NCBI GenBank assembly: GCA_020536535.1
Contig: JAHLWZ010000851.1
Coordinates: forward strand, 2,905-66,904
Reading direction: 5' to 3'
DNA: 64,000 nt
Origin: Pelomyxa schiedti
Lineage: Eukaryota > Evosea > Pelobiontida > Pelomyxidae
Part shown: piece after piece, positions 23,874-35,757 of the stretch
Numbering within the stretch: the first letter of the stretch is position 1
Layout of the letters: each line of letters opens with the position of its first letter
Program-made: the position numbers and the translations under genes
Notes under the pieces: model-generated
Told to the model about the DNA's origin: nothing
Database searches by the model: none
Seen by the model: the letters and a program-made list of their open reading frames with translations, nothing else

Positions 23874-26800
23874 ATGGGCTACGTACTTCGCGACGTCTTC
23901 GTTTCTTTGTTGCTGTTCGCGCTTATGGGTTCCGCAGGTGTCTCCACTTGTTTTTTTCTTTCCTTCTCTTGTTTTTTTTTTTTTTCCCCTTTCTGCGGAA
24001 TAAAACGTCATACGAACAAAAACCAAAACTAAACTAAACTAAACAAAACCAAACAAAATAGCAAAGATAAAGTCACCAGTGTTGAAGGTCCAAGAGTTTG
24101 GGCAATTTACTGTTGATGGAATGAGCGAGCCCATTCGCCGTATCAGCGGTGTATTTATGAATGACCTCACCTCGCCCAACAACGACACTGACTTGGTGCT
24201 GCTGCACTACGTGGGCCTCGACTTGGGGCTTTTCGCCTGGTGGACAGGCAGTCTGCCTCCAGAGAACTTGTACGTCGTGAGGCTGTCGCTATCGGACCCG
24301 GCGGCTGGTTTGACAGTACTGCGGACTATGCAGAGACCAAGTACTGATGGAGGTAATGCTAGGTTTGTGAGGATATATGGGTGGCAACAATACGACCCTG
24401 GAAACGTCGTTCTCGTTGGTGCTAATCCTACCCTGAGGATTGTGTTCAATACATCGGACCCGACCTATACTACCCCGGCAGGTAATGCCAAATATGGCAC
24501 TATTAGCAGCCTGCAGCATTCAGGGGACAGTTCTTTTTTGGGAGCAACTGTCCCCCCAAAAACAAACCCCAGTGATCCCTGGTTTTCTGTGATGGTTGCA
24601 CTCCAATACATGTCTGACGATCCCAATACCTATCCAAACAACCCCGCCCAATCTTTCCCCATGATGCTCCCTCCTGCCTTCAGTGCCTCCACTCCAAACC
24701 CCAGCACTGGGTCTAGCCCCGTTGACAATCTGTACACAGTTTGCAATGTTTCTTCACCAGAATGCGTCTTGTTCTATCAGAGTAACGCCACTGTTTCACG
24801 GGAGACTTGGATTGTCAGTGAACAGTCATCACCCTGGGTTGTTGTTGCCGCATGGAAAGATGCACTTTTTGTATTGCACACACCTTCCTGTGATGTAAAT
24901 ATGTCACTACCAACCTGTGCAGTCGCTGTCAACATTGGATCTGGGTTTGATTACTTGTGTGGTGCTCTGGATTCTAAAGCTGGTTTTCTGTTTGTAGGAA
25001 CGGCTGATGGCTATGGAGTTAAGATCAACCTCACAGATTCAAAGATGAATTCAAAAACGATTTCCTTTGAGTCTGGTGCTATTATTGGTGTGGTTGCCGA
25101 TCCCAAAACACGCACAACATTCTGGCTGGTGAAGGACCAAGGTATAAGACGTGTACAATACGACAACTTTGGATACGATAGCATTATGCAAATTCCAGTG
25201 GATGGGATTTCCTCAAATGGCACATGCCCCTGGAATGAGGATTCTGGGTTTCCAGACTACCAGCCATATCCCATTCCAGCCTATGGGTATATTAACACAG
25301 AATTCAACATTGGTTATTTCGTTGGACAGAAAAATATTGGCTGTCAGTTCTCAACTTATGTTATTTCTTTTGAATTATCTCATTGCAGCCAGTACACTAG
25401 TTGCGGGGAATGCATCAGTGAGACTTCTGGTGTTGGTGATAAGTACTATTGTGCCTGGGACCGTTACAAACAGCAATGCTATCCAAAATACGTCAATACA
25501 ACCTCCCCTGTGGATCAAAAAGAATCCGATTGTATAATTGAGACTTCTGACGTTTCACCAACAGAAGTTATTGACAAGGCACCCCAACCACTACTAATAA
25601 CTGCCTACTGTAACTTCTCGGATGACTGTAACATCTCAACGGCTGAGTCGGTTGAAAAGCTGTGCGTCTTCACCTTTGACGAAGGTAGTAAGTTAAATAC
25701 TACCGCCAAAGGGACTGGAAATCTTGTAACGTGTCCAACTCCTTATCTGGAAATTGGTGCTTCAAAGGCTTCTGTAACAGCAACCTTAGAGTTGTTGTTC
25801 AATAGAATCCCAGTGTTCCAGAGTATAATATTGATCACATTCAAAAGCTGTGAAAATAAGACGACATGCGCTTCTTGTAAGGGTGGATGCAGGTGGTGCA
25901 CACTTGGAAGTTTATGTACCGTGAACTGTACCGATGAAAAGGCCCCCCCGCCTGAATGCGTTACGCTGTACGATGCAAACCCTCGTACAAGTACTGTTGG
26001 TCTTCCAGAGACCATAACAATCTCTAGCAGTATTCTCCCCAACTTCACTGATACTGTCACGTTGGACTGTCTGTGGGAGAGTGGCGGAAATTTAACCTAT
26101 ACAGTAGCCACCCCCCAACAAAAAAGTTTTCAATGCGACTCGCCGTCAGCAGCCTCCAACTACACTCTATCTGTGGTGTATAGTAACACTGTAGAAACTC
26201 GTCAACCTCTTTACACACAGGACAGTGCTACAAGTGGAATGACACACAAAAACTTCAGCTTTGTTGTTCAAAGCTGTGAAGTTCACACCAACTGCAGTAG
26301 CTGTAGACCGTTGTCTCAACAAAACCATTCTGACAGTGAATGTATTTGGTGTGTTGATAATGTGGGTGCAAGATGCCTTAGCAAATCCAAGTGTAGTAAT
26401 GGTAACACCTTTACTTACACTGGAGATCTGTGCCCCTCCATTGCAAGTTCCACTCCACAATACGTAGACAAAAATACTGACGTCTCGTCTGTGGACGTGA
26501 CACTGACGGATGATGGCGGTGTTATTACAACACTCCCTACTTCTCTTCTTTACTCCTGCTCGTGGCTGGATGATCTAGGAAACAACTACCAAGCCAGTGC
26601 TACTGGTGTCAGTGGACGAGTTATCACATGTCCAATCCCTGTATCACTCTTCGCAAAAACATATGACTTCACCGCCAGCCTTCAGCTATATTTAGAAGGC
26701 AGTCTTTTTGTTGAAGATACCACTTCTCTAGAACTATACTCCTGTACTTCGACTGGAAATGCTCCAATAAGTAACTGTACCCAATGTATGCTTTTGAATA

Positions 26801-29112
26801 AGGAGTACTGTGGATGGTGCTTAACAACTAGGACTTGCGCTTCTGCTGGAGGGTGTACTACACCAACAAGTTCCGAGTCTAAAGACGGCACCCTCTCACA
26901 ACATGCATGTCCCTCAATTGATGTAACTGATCGCCCTACATCCACTCTGTCTATGGTACCAGGACCTATTACTGTTACAGGGAACGTGTTTAGCACAGCC
27001 GTACAAAGCAATTTGACATGCGTTCTGAATGCATCTCAAGTCCAACAAACAATGAACTCATCAGTGACTGTTCTGAGCAGTACTACTGCTAGATGCAACT
27101 TTGATAGCAGATTTGCACCGCTTGATTCATATAATTACGCCTCTTTGGGGCTTACTTTAACCATCTTCCAATTTTTTGACAACCAGTCGATACTCTATGC
27201 GTCATATGCACCAACATTCATTCTTGTTGATTGCAGTGATTCTGGATCTCCCAATCCAGCCTCCTGCACGGACTGCGGCAGAGCCAGGCCAACAGCTTGT
27301 AAATGGAATCTCAAATCCATGGAGTGCACAATGAACACAGACAACTTCACACAAGCCAATTGTCCTATAATCTCGGGTGTATCTCCAAGCTCTATATGTG
27401 CGGGAGAAACAGGGTCAACAATAATAACAATTGCAAGTGACCCCGAGACACCAGAGTTCGGGTACAACGTCTCCTTTGGAAATCTCTCGACTGTCCCTTG
27501 CAACCCCATTTCTGAAACAGAATGTGAGGCAGCAATCCCACTTTGTTCAAGTTTGACAATCGTACCACTTGTAATACTGCGAAATGATATTAAATACACC
27601 TACAACTACTACACGTTCACTTATCAGTACTGTGCACCTAGTGAAGAATCCAGTTCATCGGAAGAGAGCGTCACAAAATGGATTATAATTGGCGCAGTTT
27701 GTGGATTTTTCGTTCTTCTCCTACTTGCTCTGGGAGGCCTCGCAGGATTTGCCTTCTATCGCAGGCGTAAAGCAGGAGGGGATGTTTTTGAGTTTGACTT
27801 GATAAAGAACAAGCCCGACTTCACAAAGTTGCAGTACGATGGTGAATTTTCTCGGGCCACTCCCACTGCTTCCTCGTCAAAGAGGCATACTATATGTGGA
27901 CATCCAGAGCAACTTGCTAAAGCCCTGTTAAATCTCTCTGTGGCTAGGTCTGTGTGTGAAGTTACACAAGCCACGGAGGCTGACAAAGTTGCCAGCTCCT
28001 TGGTTTATGTCCATGCCTCAGCAGGGTCATCTCTAAAATTAATTAGCACCTTCGTGGAAGATGAGGTTACCAGAGTGCAAAACGAGTCCCTGCTCTTCCG
28101 TGCGAACAGCTTTGCTTCGAAAATGTTCCGGTCGTATAGCAAACTTCTTGGGCTAGAATATCTGTGGTACGTGGTTGTTCTATCCTGTGCCAACCTAATT
28201 ACACTCTGAATCAAAGGTTCACACTTGGAGGTTTCTTGGCTGAGATGGCTTGGCTTGCCCAGCAAGACGAACTAAAGGCACAAGCACTTGCAAAATTGCA
28301 ACCCAAAGCAGCAGATGCAGATGCGGAACCGACTGATACATCAATGGCGGCGTCAGCTCAATTTAATGATTTCGAGGTCGACCCCACTAAAATGAAAGCT
28401 GGATTTGATGAAGAAGCACAATCCTATATGCTAGCCGAGCGTTCCAGAAAACTCCTTGTTGCTGTGTTACGCTCAAAAGATAGAATGCCACCTCAAATAA
28501 GAGCATTAGTGAAATGTATAAGAGAGCAGGTCACAAAGCGATTCCCCGACGTAGAGAATATTGCTCACATAGCTATCGGCGGAGTAATATTCCTCCGTTT
28601 TGTATGCCGTTTGTTTTTCTTGCTGCTTCTCATTTCATGCAGATCTGTCCGGCACTCACTCTTCCCCATGTTTATGGACTGCTTAAAGCACCTCCAGATA
28701 CCCGGCTCCAAAGGCAAGTTATCCTGCTGAGTAAAGTGATACAGAATTTGGCAAACGGTGTTCTTTTTGGTGGTAAGGAACCCTACATGCGCAACATGAA
28801 TGAGTTCATTTCCCGAAACCTTGATGGTTTGTACCCTCCTCACCCATCCCGAACTCCTGCTGACTTTCCGGCTCTTCCACAGAAATAAACGATTGGATGG
28901 ACAGCCTTGCCGATGTGAGCGACGCGGAAGAAGTCCGGGTTGACCTACCTCCCGAAGTTATGGAGCATGCCTTGTCCTTCATGCAGTCACACATTGAAAC
29001 CAACAGGGGGAAGCTTCTTACTACATTACAGAAGAACGGGGTACCTCAGGAGGACATTGACCTACTCATGGGCTCTGTCACCACAACAACAACCACCAGC
29101 ACAGACAATTGA
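23874..29112 (+). CDS. plexin-like single-pass receptor: five PSI repeats outside, RasGAP domain inside
   Basis: A short exon encodes a signal peptide (MGYVLRDVFVSLLLFALMGS), then one exon of about 4.1 kb covers the ectodomain. The first about 440 residues could be a beta-propeller of semaphorin type. Five Cys-rich PSI/plexin repeats begin near residues 463, 618, 760, 916 and 1079, separated by about 110-140-residue beta-rich segments that may be IPT folds. A TM helix lies at about 1228-1254 (IIIGAVCGFFVLLLLALGG), followed by basic residues. The cytoplasmic part is a RasGAP domain: LFRANSFASKMF with the arginine finger near residue 1368, then IGGVIFLRFICPAL, LLSKVIQNLANGV and KEPYMRNMNEFI. 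It likely switches off a Ras/Rap GTPase in response to an outside ligand. Total is about 1,650 residues. Confidence 0.87.
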
Positions 29113-29317
29113 CCCCAAAAACTTCTCTCTTTGTTGTCAATAGCTTTGATGTTTATCCCCTACTAAAACCTTCAGCGTTGTGTTGGGCTTTTTTTTTCTG
29201 CTTCCTCTAATCCCTTGCAATTGCAGCACAATACAGCAATTCCCTGCGAACAAAAAAATCAAATCAGGATCGGCGATTGTATCATAAATTAAAAAAAACA
29301 AACCGGTGCAACATCAG

Positions 29318-31235
29318 ATGGCGAGCGAAGCAACACCCAAAGCGACCAGCGAGCCGACAGCGGCTCCGGTCGCGGCAACAACAACAACTCCCGCGCAGCA
29401 TCAACAAGCGACAGCGGCCACTACTACTACACCGTCGTCGTCCCAACCACAGCCTTCCACGGCGGCCTTGCGTTCGTCTCCAGCTACACCCTCCGCTTCG
29501 CCCTCGCCCTCTTTGGGCTCCACGGCTTCGTCGGCTTCCGTGAACGTGGTGGCGTCGGCGGCAGTGCCTACCAAACAACAACTGCACCCTGAGTGGTATA
29601 ATTGCAGAATGTACGAGAACAAGTACCCAGAACTGGAGGAGTTTGTAATGGTTATGGTCAAGAACATCACTGACATTGGAGCCTATGTCAATTTATTGGT
29701 ATTTGTTGATGTCTTCAGTTTTACGGCGTGCCCCTTTTCCTGACGAGGTGTATTCCAGGAGTACAATAACATCGAAGGACTGATTCTCCAGTCCGAATTC
29801 TCAAGGCGCCGTATCAAGTCCATAAACAAACTGGTACGTGTTGGGAAGCAAGAAGTTGTAGTTGTTCTTAGGGTGGATAGAGATAAAGGTTTATTTTTCT
29901 CAGTACCCTTGACAAAACTAATCTCCTTAGGTTACATTGACTTGTCAAAACGACGTGTATCTTCAAAAGACTATGCTAAAGCAGAAGAGCGTTACAATAA
30001 ATCCAAAGCTGTATGTAGAGGCATTGGTTTATATAGTTGTTGAGTTGCGCAGGTAATGAGTATAATGCGACAACTTGCTGAAATCCACGAAACCAGCTTG
30101 GAGGAGCTCTACCAAATGTGTGCTTGGCCACTCTTTAAACGATTTGGGCACGCCTATGATGGATTTAAGCAAGCTCTAACGTATGCTTTTCAACTGTGCC
30201 CTTTTTTTTGTTCCTTGGTAATCAACTTCCTAGTGATCCAACAACAGTGTTTGAGGGAATGAACATTCCAGAAGCTATTTTCGTTGATTTAGATAAACTT
30301 ATCAAGAGGAGGCTCACACCACAAGCTGTTAAAGTTTGTTTTTACTCTTGCTAGCTTCCGCTTTGCTTACACCAGATAGATAAGAGCCGATATTCAGGTT
30401 ACGTGCTTCCATTATGCCGGAATCGATGCTATAAAATTAGCTCTTGCAGCTGGAGAAGCGTGCTCGACTCCCGCTGCCCCAGTCCAAGTACACAATTTCC
30501 ATTTAGAAGAGCTGTGGGTCGAATATGAGTAACCAACACAAAAAACAAAAAGATTAGACTACTGGCTCCTCCAATGTTTGTTATGTTTACAACAAGCATA
30601 GATAAGGCACTTGGTATGGCCACACTTAACAAGGCAATTGAAGCAATCAAAGAAGTTATTGTTAAACACAATGGAGAGCTTGTTCTTAGCGTTGCTGTAT
30701 GTAGTTCGATTTCTGAATTTTCCTCTAAAACTACCAATAGCCCAGAGCCGTAACAGAAACTGAGGAGAATGAATTTGAACGCGCCACACATAGGCACGGC
30801 TCAGATAGTGAAGATAGTAGTGATGAAAGCAGTAGTTCAGATGAGTCCAGCTCTGATGAGGGATCTGGAACTGACAGTGAAGAAGAGGAGGGCATGGCAC
30901 CAGGTGTTGGACCACTTACCCCAAATGTTGCCAAAGAAGTACCGGTGGCCACAAAGAAGACAACCAAAGCTACCGGCAAAGCACCCGCTACCAAAGCGGC
31001 ACCCCAGAAAACTGGAGCCAAGCTGGCTACCAAATCCACACCCACAACAACCTCCACTTCCACCACAAAACCCTCTGGTGCTTCCAAGGCAGCATCAGGC
31101 AGCACACCCGCAACCAAACCCTCAGCAACGGCAACAACCACCAAGGCAACCGCAACCAAGCCAGCCGCAGTCGCCAAGCCGGCTGCAGTTGCCACAAAAT
31201 CCACCACAACCAAAACACCAGCAAAAAAATCCTAA
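29318..31235 (+). CDS. EIF2S1: translation initiation factor eIF2, alpha subunit, with extra tails
   Basis: Core motifs follow eIF2-alpha closely: [73 protein letters not shown] and [13 protein letters not shown]. The Ser before RRR (codon 29801-29803) is the regulatory phosphorylation site, so the integrated stress response could act on it. About seven short introns are present. Two additions are unusual. Before the S1 domain is an Ala/Thr/Ser/Pro-rich extension of about 90 residues. After the normal acidic C-terminus is a tail of about 110 residues rich in Lys, Ala, Thr and Pro, resembling histone H1 tails ([14 protein letters not shown], ending in TPAKKS). Both are in frame. Confidence 0.92.
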
Positions 31236-31286
31236 TATCTACCCTATTTACTACAATCATTTTTGTTTGACAAGCCCCTTTTTCTT

Positions 31287-32023
31287 TCATTCGCGTTGGG
31301 TGCTCTGCCTTTCGTACGCGTCACTCAATTTATGGCACATAACACACTGTGCCACAGCCACAACAGCAGAAACTTCAGAAAAAATCCAACAGAGGGACCA
31401 CAGGATCCACACAGCAGGCCCGCAGTTGGATAATGAAGGGGCGGGAAGGAGGATGCTTGACGAGAAGGTGAGTGAGGAAGATTCTGACTCAGGAAAAAGG
31501 CCGTGCTTGCACCAGTAAACTGCGTCGCCTGAGCACACAAACAGGACTTCAAGGAGCAGGAGAAGCTCAAGTACTCCGACGTGCAGGGCAGTCCTTTTTT
31601 TTTTTTTGGGTGTTGAGAAAGGCACGTGAATCAGAATCAAGGTGTGTGGCAGTGGGAATACACGAACATCAAGTAGAAGAATCCTGTGCAAGGGGGTGCA
31701 TCGAGGCAGCACTTCTTCTTCCTGGAGGAAGGGGCCTTAGTCTCCTCGTGGTCGTGGCCTTCCTCCTCGTTCACAATGCGTTGCAGGCTTTCTTGGTCGT
31801 TAATGCTTGTTGTCGGCTTGGACCGGAGCATCATAACCACAACCCACAGGCAGCAAAGCACCTGCCAGCCAAACAAGGCACAGGGGGCATTGGGGGAAAA
31901 GCCACTCACAGCCCCTGCTCCGAGAGTGAATGACAGCTGCACGAGGCAACTTCCAAACAAAACTCCCGCACACAAAAGCCCCTTTTTCCGTAGTACACCC
32001 ACAGGGGAGTGGTGCCTCTTCAT
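31287..32023 (-). CDS. small four-pass membrane protein, unknown
   Basis: Two exons joined over an intron of about 110 bases containing an A run (about 31660-31550). Hydrophobic segments: LLCAGVLFGSCLVQLSFTLG, WQVLCCLWVVVMML, FFYLMFVLFVCS and VWILWSLCWIFSEVSAVVAV. A charged loop (residues about 75-105) and several Cys sit between spans 2 and 3. There are about 175 residues with short basic N- and C-termini. It could be a tetraspan-like protein, but the CCG signature of tetraspanins is absent and no family is assigned. Confidence 0.6.
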
Positions 32024-32142
32024 GAGTGAATAAAAAGATATCAAAACAAGCAAGAGACGAGAACGAAAAGAAAGAATAGAATTGGGGAGAGTGACAGGAC
32101 CTGTGGTCTTTTCTTTTTTTATTATTTCATTGTGGTCTCGAT

Positions 32143-32884
32143 TTAAGAGGAAGATGTCTCACCACCAGCAAGGCCGTGCTTTTTGAGGTACTCGGAGAGC
32201 TCGTCCCACTTGGCGGTCTTCTCACCAAAGTCGTAGATGACGCAGCAAGAGCAGCCGACAACCTTGCGGGGAACGCCGTCCTTGTCGATTTTGCAAAGGC
32301 CTACCCACTCACCGAGCTTCATGGAGTCGGGTACCTGATCATAGCGGTGAGTGCGTGGCGTTGGGGATTCACAGTGTTGTGTTGTGTTGAGGTTGGGTGT
32401 GTGGGGTGCCGTGGGTGTCTTGTGTGTTTCCAGGTGGTTAGGGGTTGTGAAGAAAAAGTACCTTGATGAGACTGACTTTTCGTGTGGTGCAAAGAGCCTC
32501 AACCAAGCGGATGTAAGCGGGCTCCTCGCAATTTGAGGCGAGGACACACAACTGAGCTTTGCCCTTGTCGAGCATCTTGGCACATTCGCGCAGACCGCGA
32601 ACAAGACCGTTGTGAATGAGCGAGATTTTAAGGACCTCCTGTGCTCTTGTCAGGGGACGCCATAAAAGCAAACAAATACTCCAACAAACGTCAAAGTACA
32701 CAAAAAAAATGGCTACAACACGCGTTTTTTTTTTTTTTTTGAAACGAAAAATACGGACCTTGAGAACGTTAAGGATATCGGCACCTTCGCCCTCAGCAGG
32801 GGCTTCTTCGCCCTCAGGAGCGGTCGTTTCTGTCACCTCTTCCGTGGGTACTTCCGAAGTTTCCACATCTCCGTCCGATGCCAT
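32143..32884 (-). CDS. RPS12: 40S ribosomal protein eS12
   Basis: Three exons. An acidic N-terminus ([16 protein letters not shown]) precedes the L7Ae-like fold: [59 protein letters not shown] and [15 protein letters not shown] match eukaryotic eS12 throughout. Introns lie at about 32758-32641 (with a T run) and 32460-32335. It is a component of the small ribosomal subunit. The acidic leader is longer than in animals or yeast, otherwise the protein is ordinary. Confidence 0.95.
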
Positions 32885-33178
32885 TTTTGCGGAGTTCCTC
32901 GATGTGGGCCTGTACGTGCGAGTGTCGGCACTGAGCTTGCTAAATTTTAATGAAATTGATCGTAGAGATCCAGTCTCTCAGGCTTTTAATTTTTTACAGT
33001 TGGGATATTTTCCGAGACGTAACTGTTTTTGGCAGTTGCTCCGATAGAAATTAAGGAAAGAAACGCGAAACGCCTCAGGAGCCTGGGTTGTGGTGCTGCT
33101 TGATTCGTGTGACTATTTCGTTGCACAGGTCTGTTCGGTTTTTTGGTAGAACATTAGTGGATGAGTTTGAATAAGATT

Positions 33179-35552
33179 TCAAGTACCAGCTGATTCGGAC
33201 TCGTAGTCGTAGAATTTACCCTCCTTCTCTCTAAGGGAGAACTTTTTGTTCTTGTTGTTTGTGACACCCACATCAGAGATTTTGAATTTGTGCTGTTTAA
33301 TGGTTACTTTTGCTTATGGTATAATGGGCACGTACTATGTCCGGTTCTGAACTACCTGCGCCTCCAAATACAACTGCCGCGGCGGACTTGAGTATACCCT
33401 TTTCTTCTCCTTTCTTTACATTTTGAACATATATGTGTGTCTCATCAAACCAAAGTTTGGCTTCTTTCCGGCCTAATTTGCCAATATGTACAACAGGATA
33501 TTTCTGGTTAAACGTGAGAATGTATCGGTAGTAAAACGCTGCATATTCTTTACTTTGACTTTTTCTTCCGGTGTAGTTTGGGTTTTTCCTATAGAAAAAC
33601 AGAAAAGTGACTAAGGATAAGAGTGAATCTTTGAACCTACTGTTTCGAACCATTCTTACAATAGTGAATCCTGTGTCAAGAACAGACATTTTGTCGTCGC
33701 ATGCTTCATCGATGTTTGCATACCAAATCTGGAATTGATCTGCCTTAAGCTTCGTCTTTGCGCAAACCTACAACAGAGTAAATTACCCATGAGTACAGGC
33801 ATTCTAGAACCTGGGCTTTCAATTGTGAGATTTTTAGGTCTCGCTTCAATAGAATCCCAATTGTTTGAGAACAGTTGTTGGGATCCAAATGGTCCATAAT
33901 TTCAACCCTCACAACCAATGGTGCTGGACCTTTATGTGGCTGGTTTGTTAGGAGGAAATTTTAACAGGGCCATACAATCAGGATCTAGAACAAGCGCAAA
34001 AGGCGTTCCATCACCAGGAATGACACGGTCATCATCGAGAGCTTTAATGATCGTCAAAGAAAGTGCTAAGTGTTCACAAACAAATACAACGCAACAAGGC
34101 ACCACTCACCACACACCCCCATGGTCTTTATCAGGCTGGCCTCCTTTTTCCATATCGGCAAGGTAGAGGAAATATGCTTTAGGATTATCTTGCAAAATTA
34201 TACTGCGATCGATTTGGGAGTGTTCCCTCATATAATTGTACTTCTTGAGGACTTCCGCAATAGTATATCCAACTGTGGCTTTGCATGGAACCTGTAAAAA
34301 ATGAGTTGGGGGGCTAAAGGAGAATGCCATACTTTAACTTTGATGGGTGTTTTGTAATCCGGAGGAAGTTGTACTGTAACGTCCACCATTGGGGGTGGTC
34401 GTTCAACAGTGACAATGGTCTGTGTCAAAAGGGATCGGCGGCTTGGGGTGCACAGAGGGAAGGCAACAAAGGGGGTAGGAGAAGGTGGCGCTAGAGCGAG
34501 ATTGCTAGTTGCAGGAGCATTGCTGACGTTCAATTGTGATCTCTGCAGATGCTCCCGTGGGTTCGGACCTAGTTTTATTCTTAAACACCAGTGATTTTGG
34601 ATTTCACAAACTGTTTCTCTTATTGAGAGGAGTGCCTTTCCCTTGTTCCAAGACTGTTCTTGTCTTAGCATCAAAAACAAGCTTGGCAGGTAGCGGGTCA
34701 GTGCTCAAGTCATTGCACTGAAGTGGTCGCTGATATTCAGTGAGGGGTTGGGCAAGGAGTGTATTATTGGGACTGTAAAAGGTATAACAGATTAGGGTTC
34801 TGATTCAAAAAATTTTAAAATAATTACCCTGTGGCAGTCCTCAGCTTCGAAAGTAGCTCTTGTATTGCAAAAGAATCAAGTATCGAATGTGAAGAAATGT
34901 AATTAGAACCAGAGGAAAACACCTCCTCTGTTGGCTCCAAAGCATCCAACACTGTCTCGTGCTGCCGCGTGGGTGGCAGGGAGTGGGTAGTTAAAGGTGA
35001 TAAGATACCCAAGCGAGGGAGTGGCGGGGGTGGGGGATTGTGAAGTTGTGGTGAAACAGGTGTGGAGGTCACTGCTGTGGAAATTGTGGAGCTGGAGGAA
35101 TTTACAGGTATAATGGTTTGTGGTTGGGAACTTTTGGCAGCTGGGGTGGTTGTACCACTTACAGTAGTAGTAGAAGTTTGAGATGCCTGACTTCAGAAAG
35201 AGTCATCAAAGTGATTTGGCAACAAGTGAAGTTGTAATGTGAGGTTTTCTGTTTTGGGTGTGCAAGGTTTTACATTTGGTTAGTGCAGACAATTTCATTG
35301 AGCCGTTCCTTCAGCATTGCCAGTTGCCGTTCAACATCTTCAAGCATTCCCCGTTGCTGTTAAAAAAAAGGTCATTTGCCATTCATTGTTGGCCACTGCG
35401 CAGTTAAAAAAAAAAAAAGCACGGACAGCAACAGTACTTACATCAGCACCCAAATCACCAGTGACGAGAGGCAGACGATCTCGTGACAGCCTCACACGAT
35501 CCAAGATTCCATCTACATCACTCACCAGCCCACCCGCCGCCCCTCGTTGCAT
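33179..35552 (-). CDS. MAPKAP1: Sin1/AVO1-like subunit of TORC2
   Basis: Rebuilt from ATG at 35552 to a stop at 33179. An N-terminal helical region (QRGMLEDVERQLAMLKERLN) and a Ser/Thr/Pro-rich linker lead to a ubiquitin-like segment: VTVQLPPDYKTPIKVKV, then VPCKATVGYTIAEVLKKYN, then NPKAYFLYLADMEKGGQPD. This order matches the Sin1 CRIM/RBD region (KATV.E.I...L..Y, then NP.AY.L..AD). The last part (KEYAAFYYRYILTFNQKYP, then an end in KEGKFYDYESESAGT) suits the Sin1 PH-type domain. In TORC2 this subunit brings AKT/SGK-type kinases to the complex. The middle exons near 34560-34700 were not fully resolved. Confidence 0.7.
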
Positions 35553-35757
35553 CTAATTCTTTTTTTTTTTATCGTTCCACCGAAAGACAGAGATTGGAGG
35601 GACTAAACACTCGGCAGGGCTTTCACTCTGCCTCCCCATACAGTGCCACTCTCAGAGGCCAGTCCATCTCCCCCCCGAAAGAACACTCCCTGAGGCTTTG
35701 GAAGCCGCACCAGATGGGAGTAACTTCAAACGCAGTTGCAGAAATTAAACGAAAATA

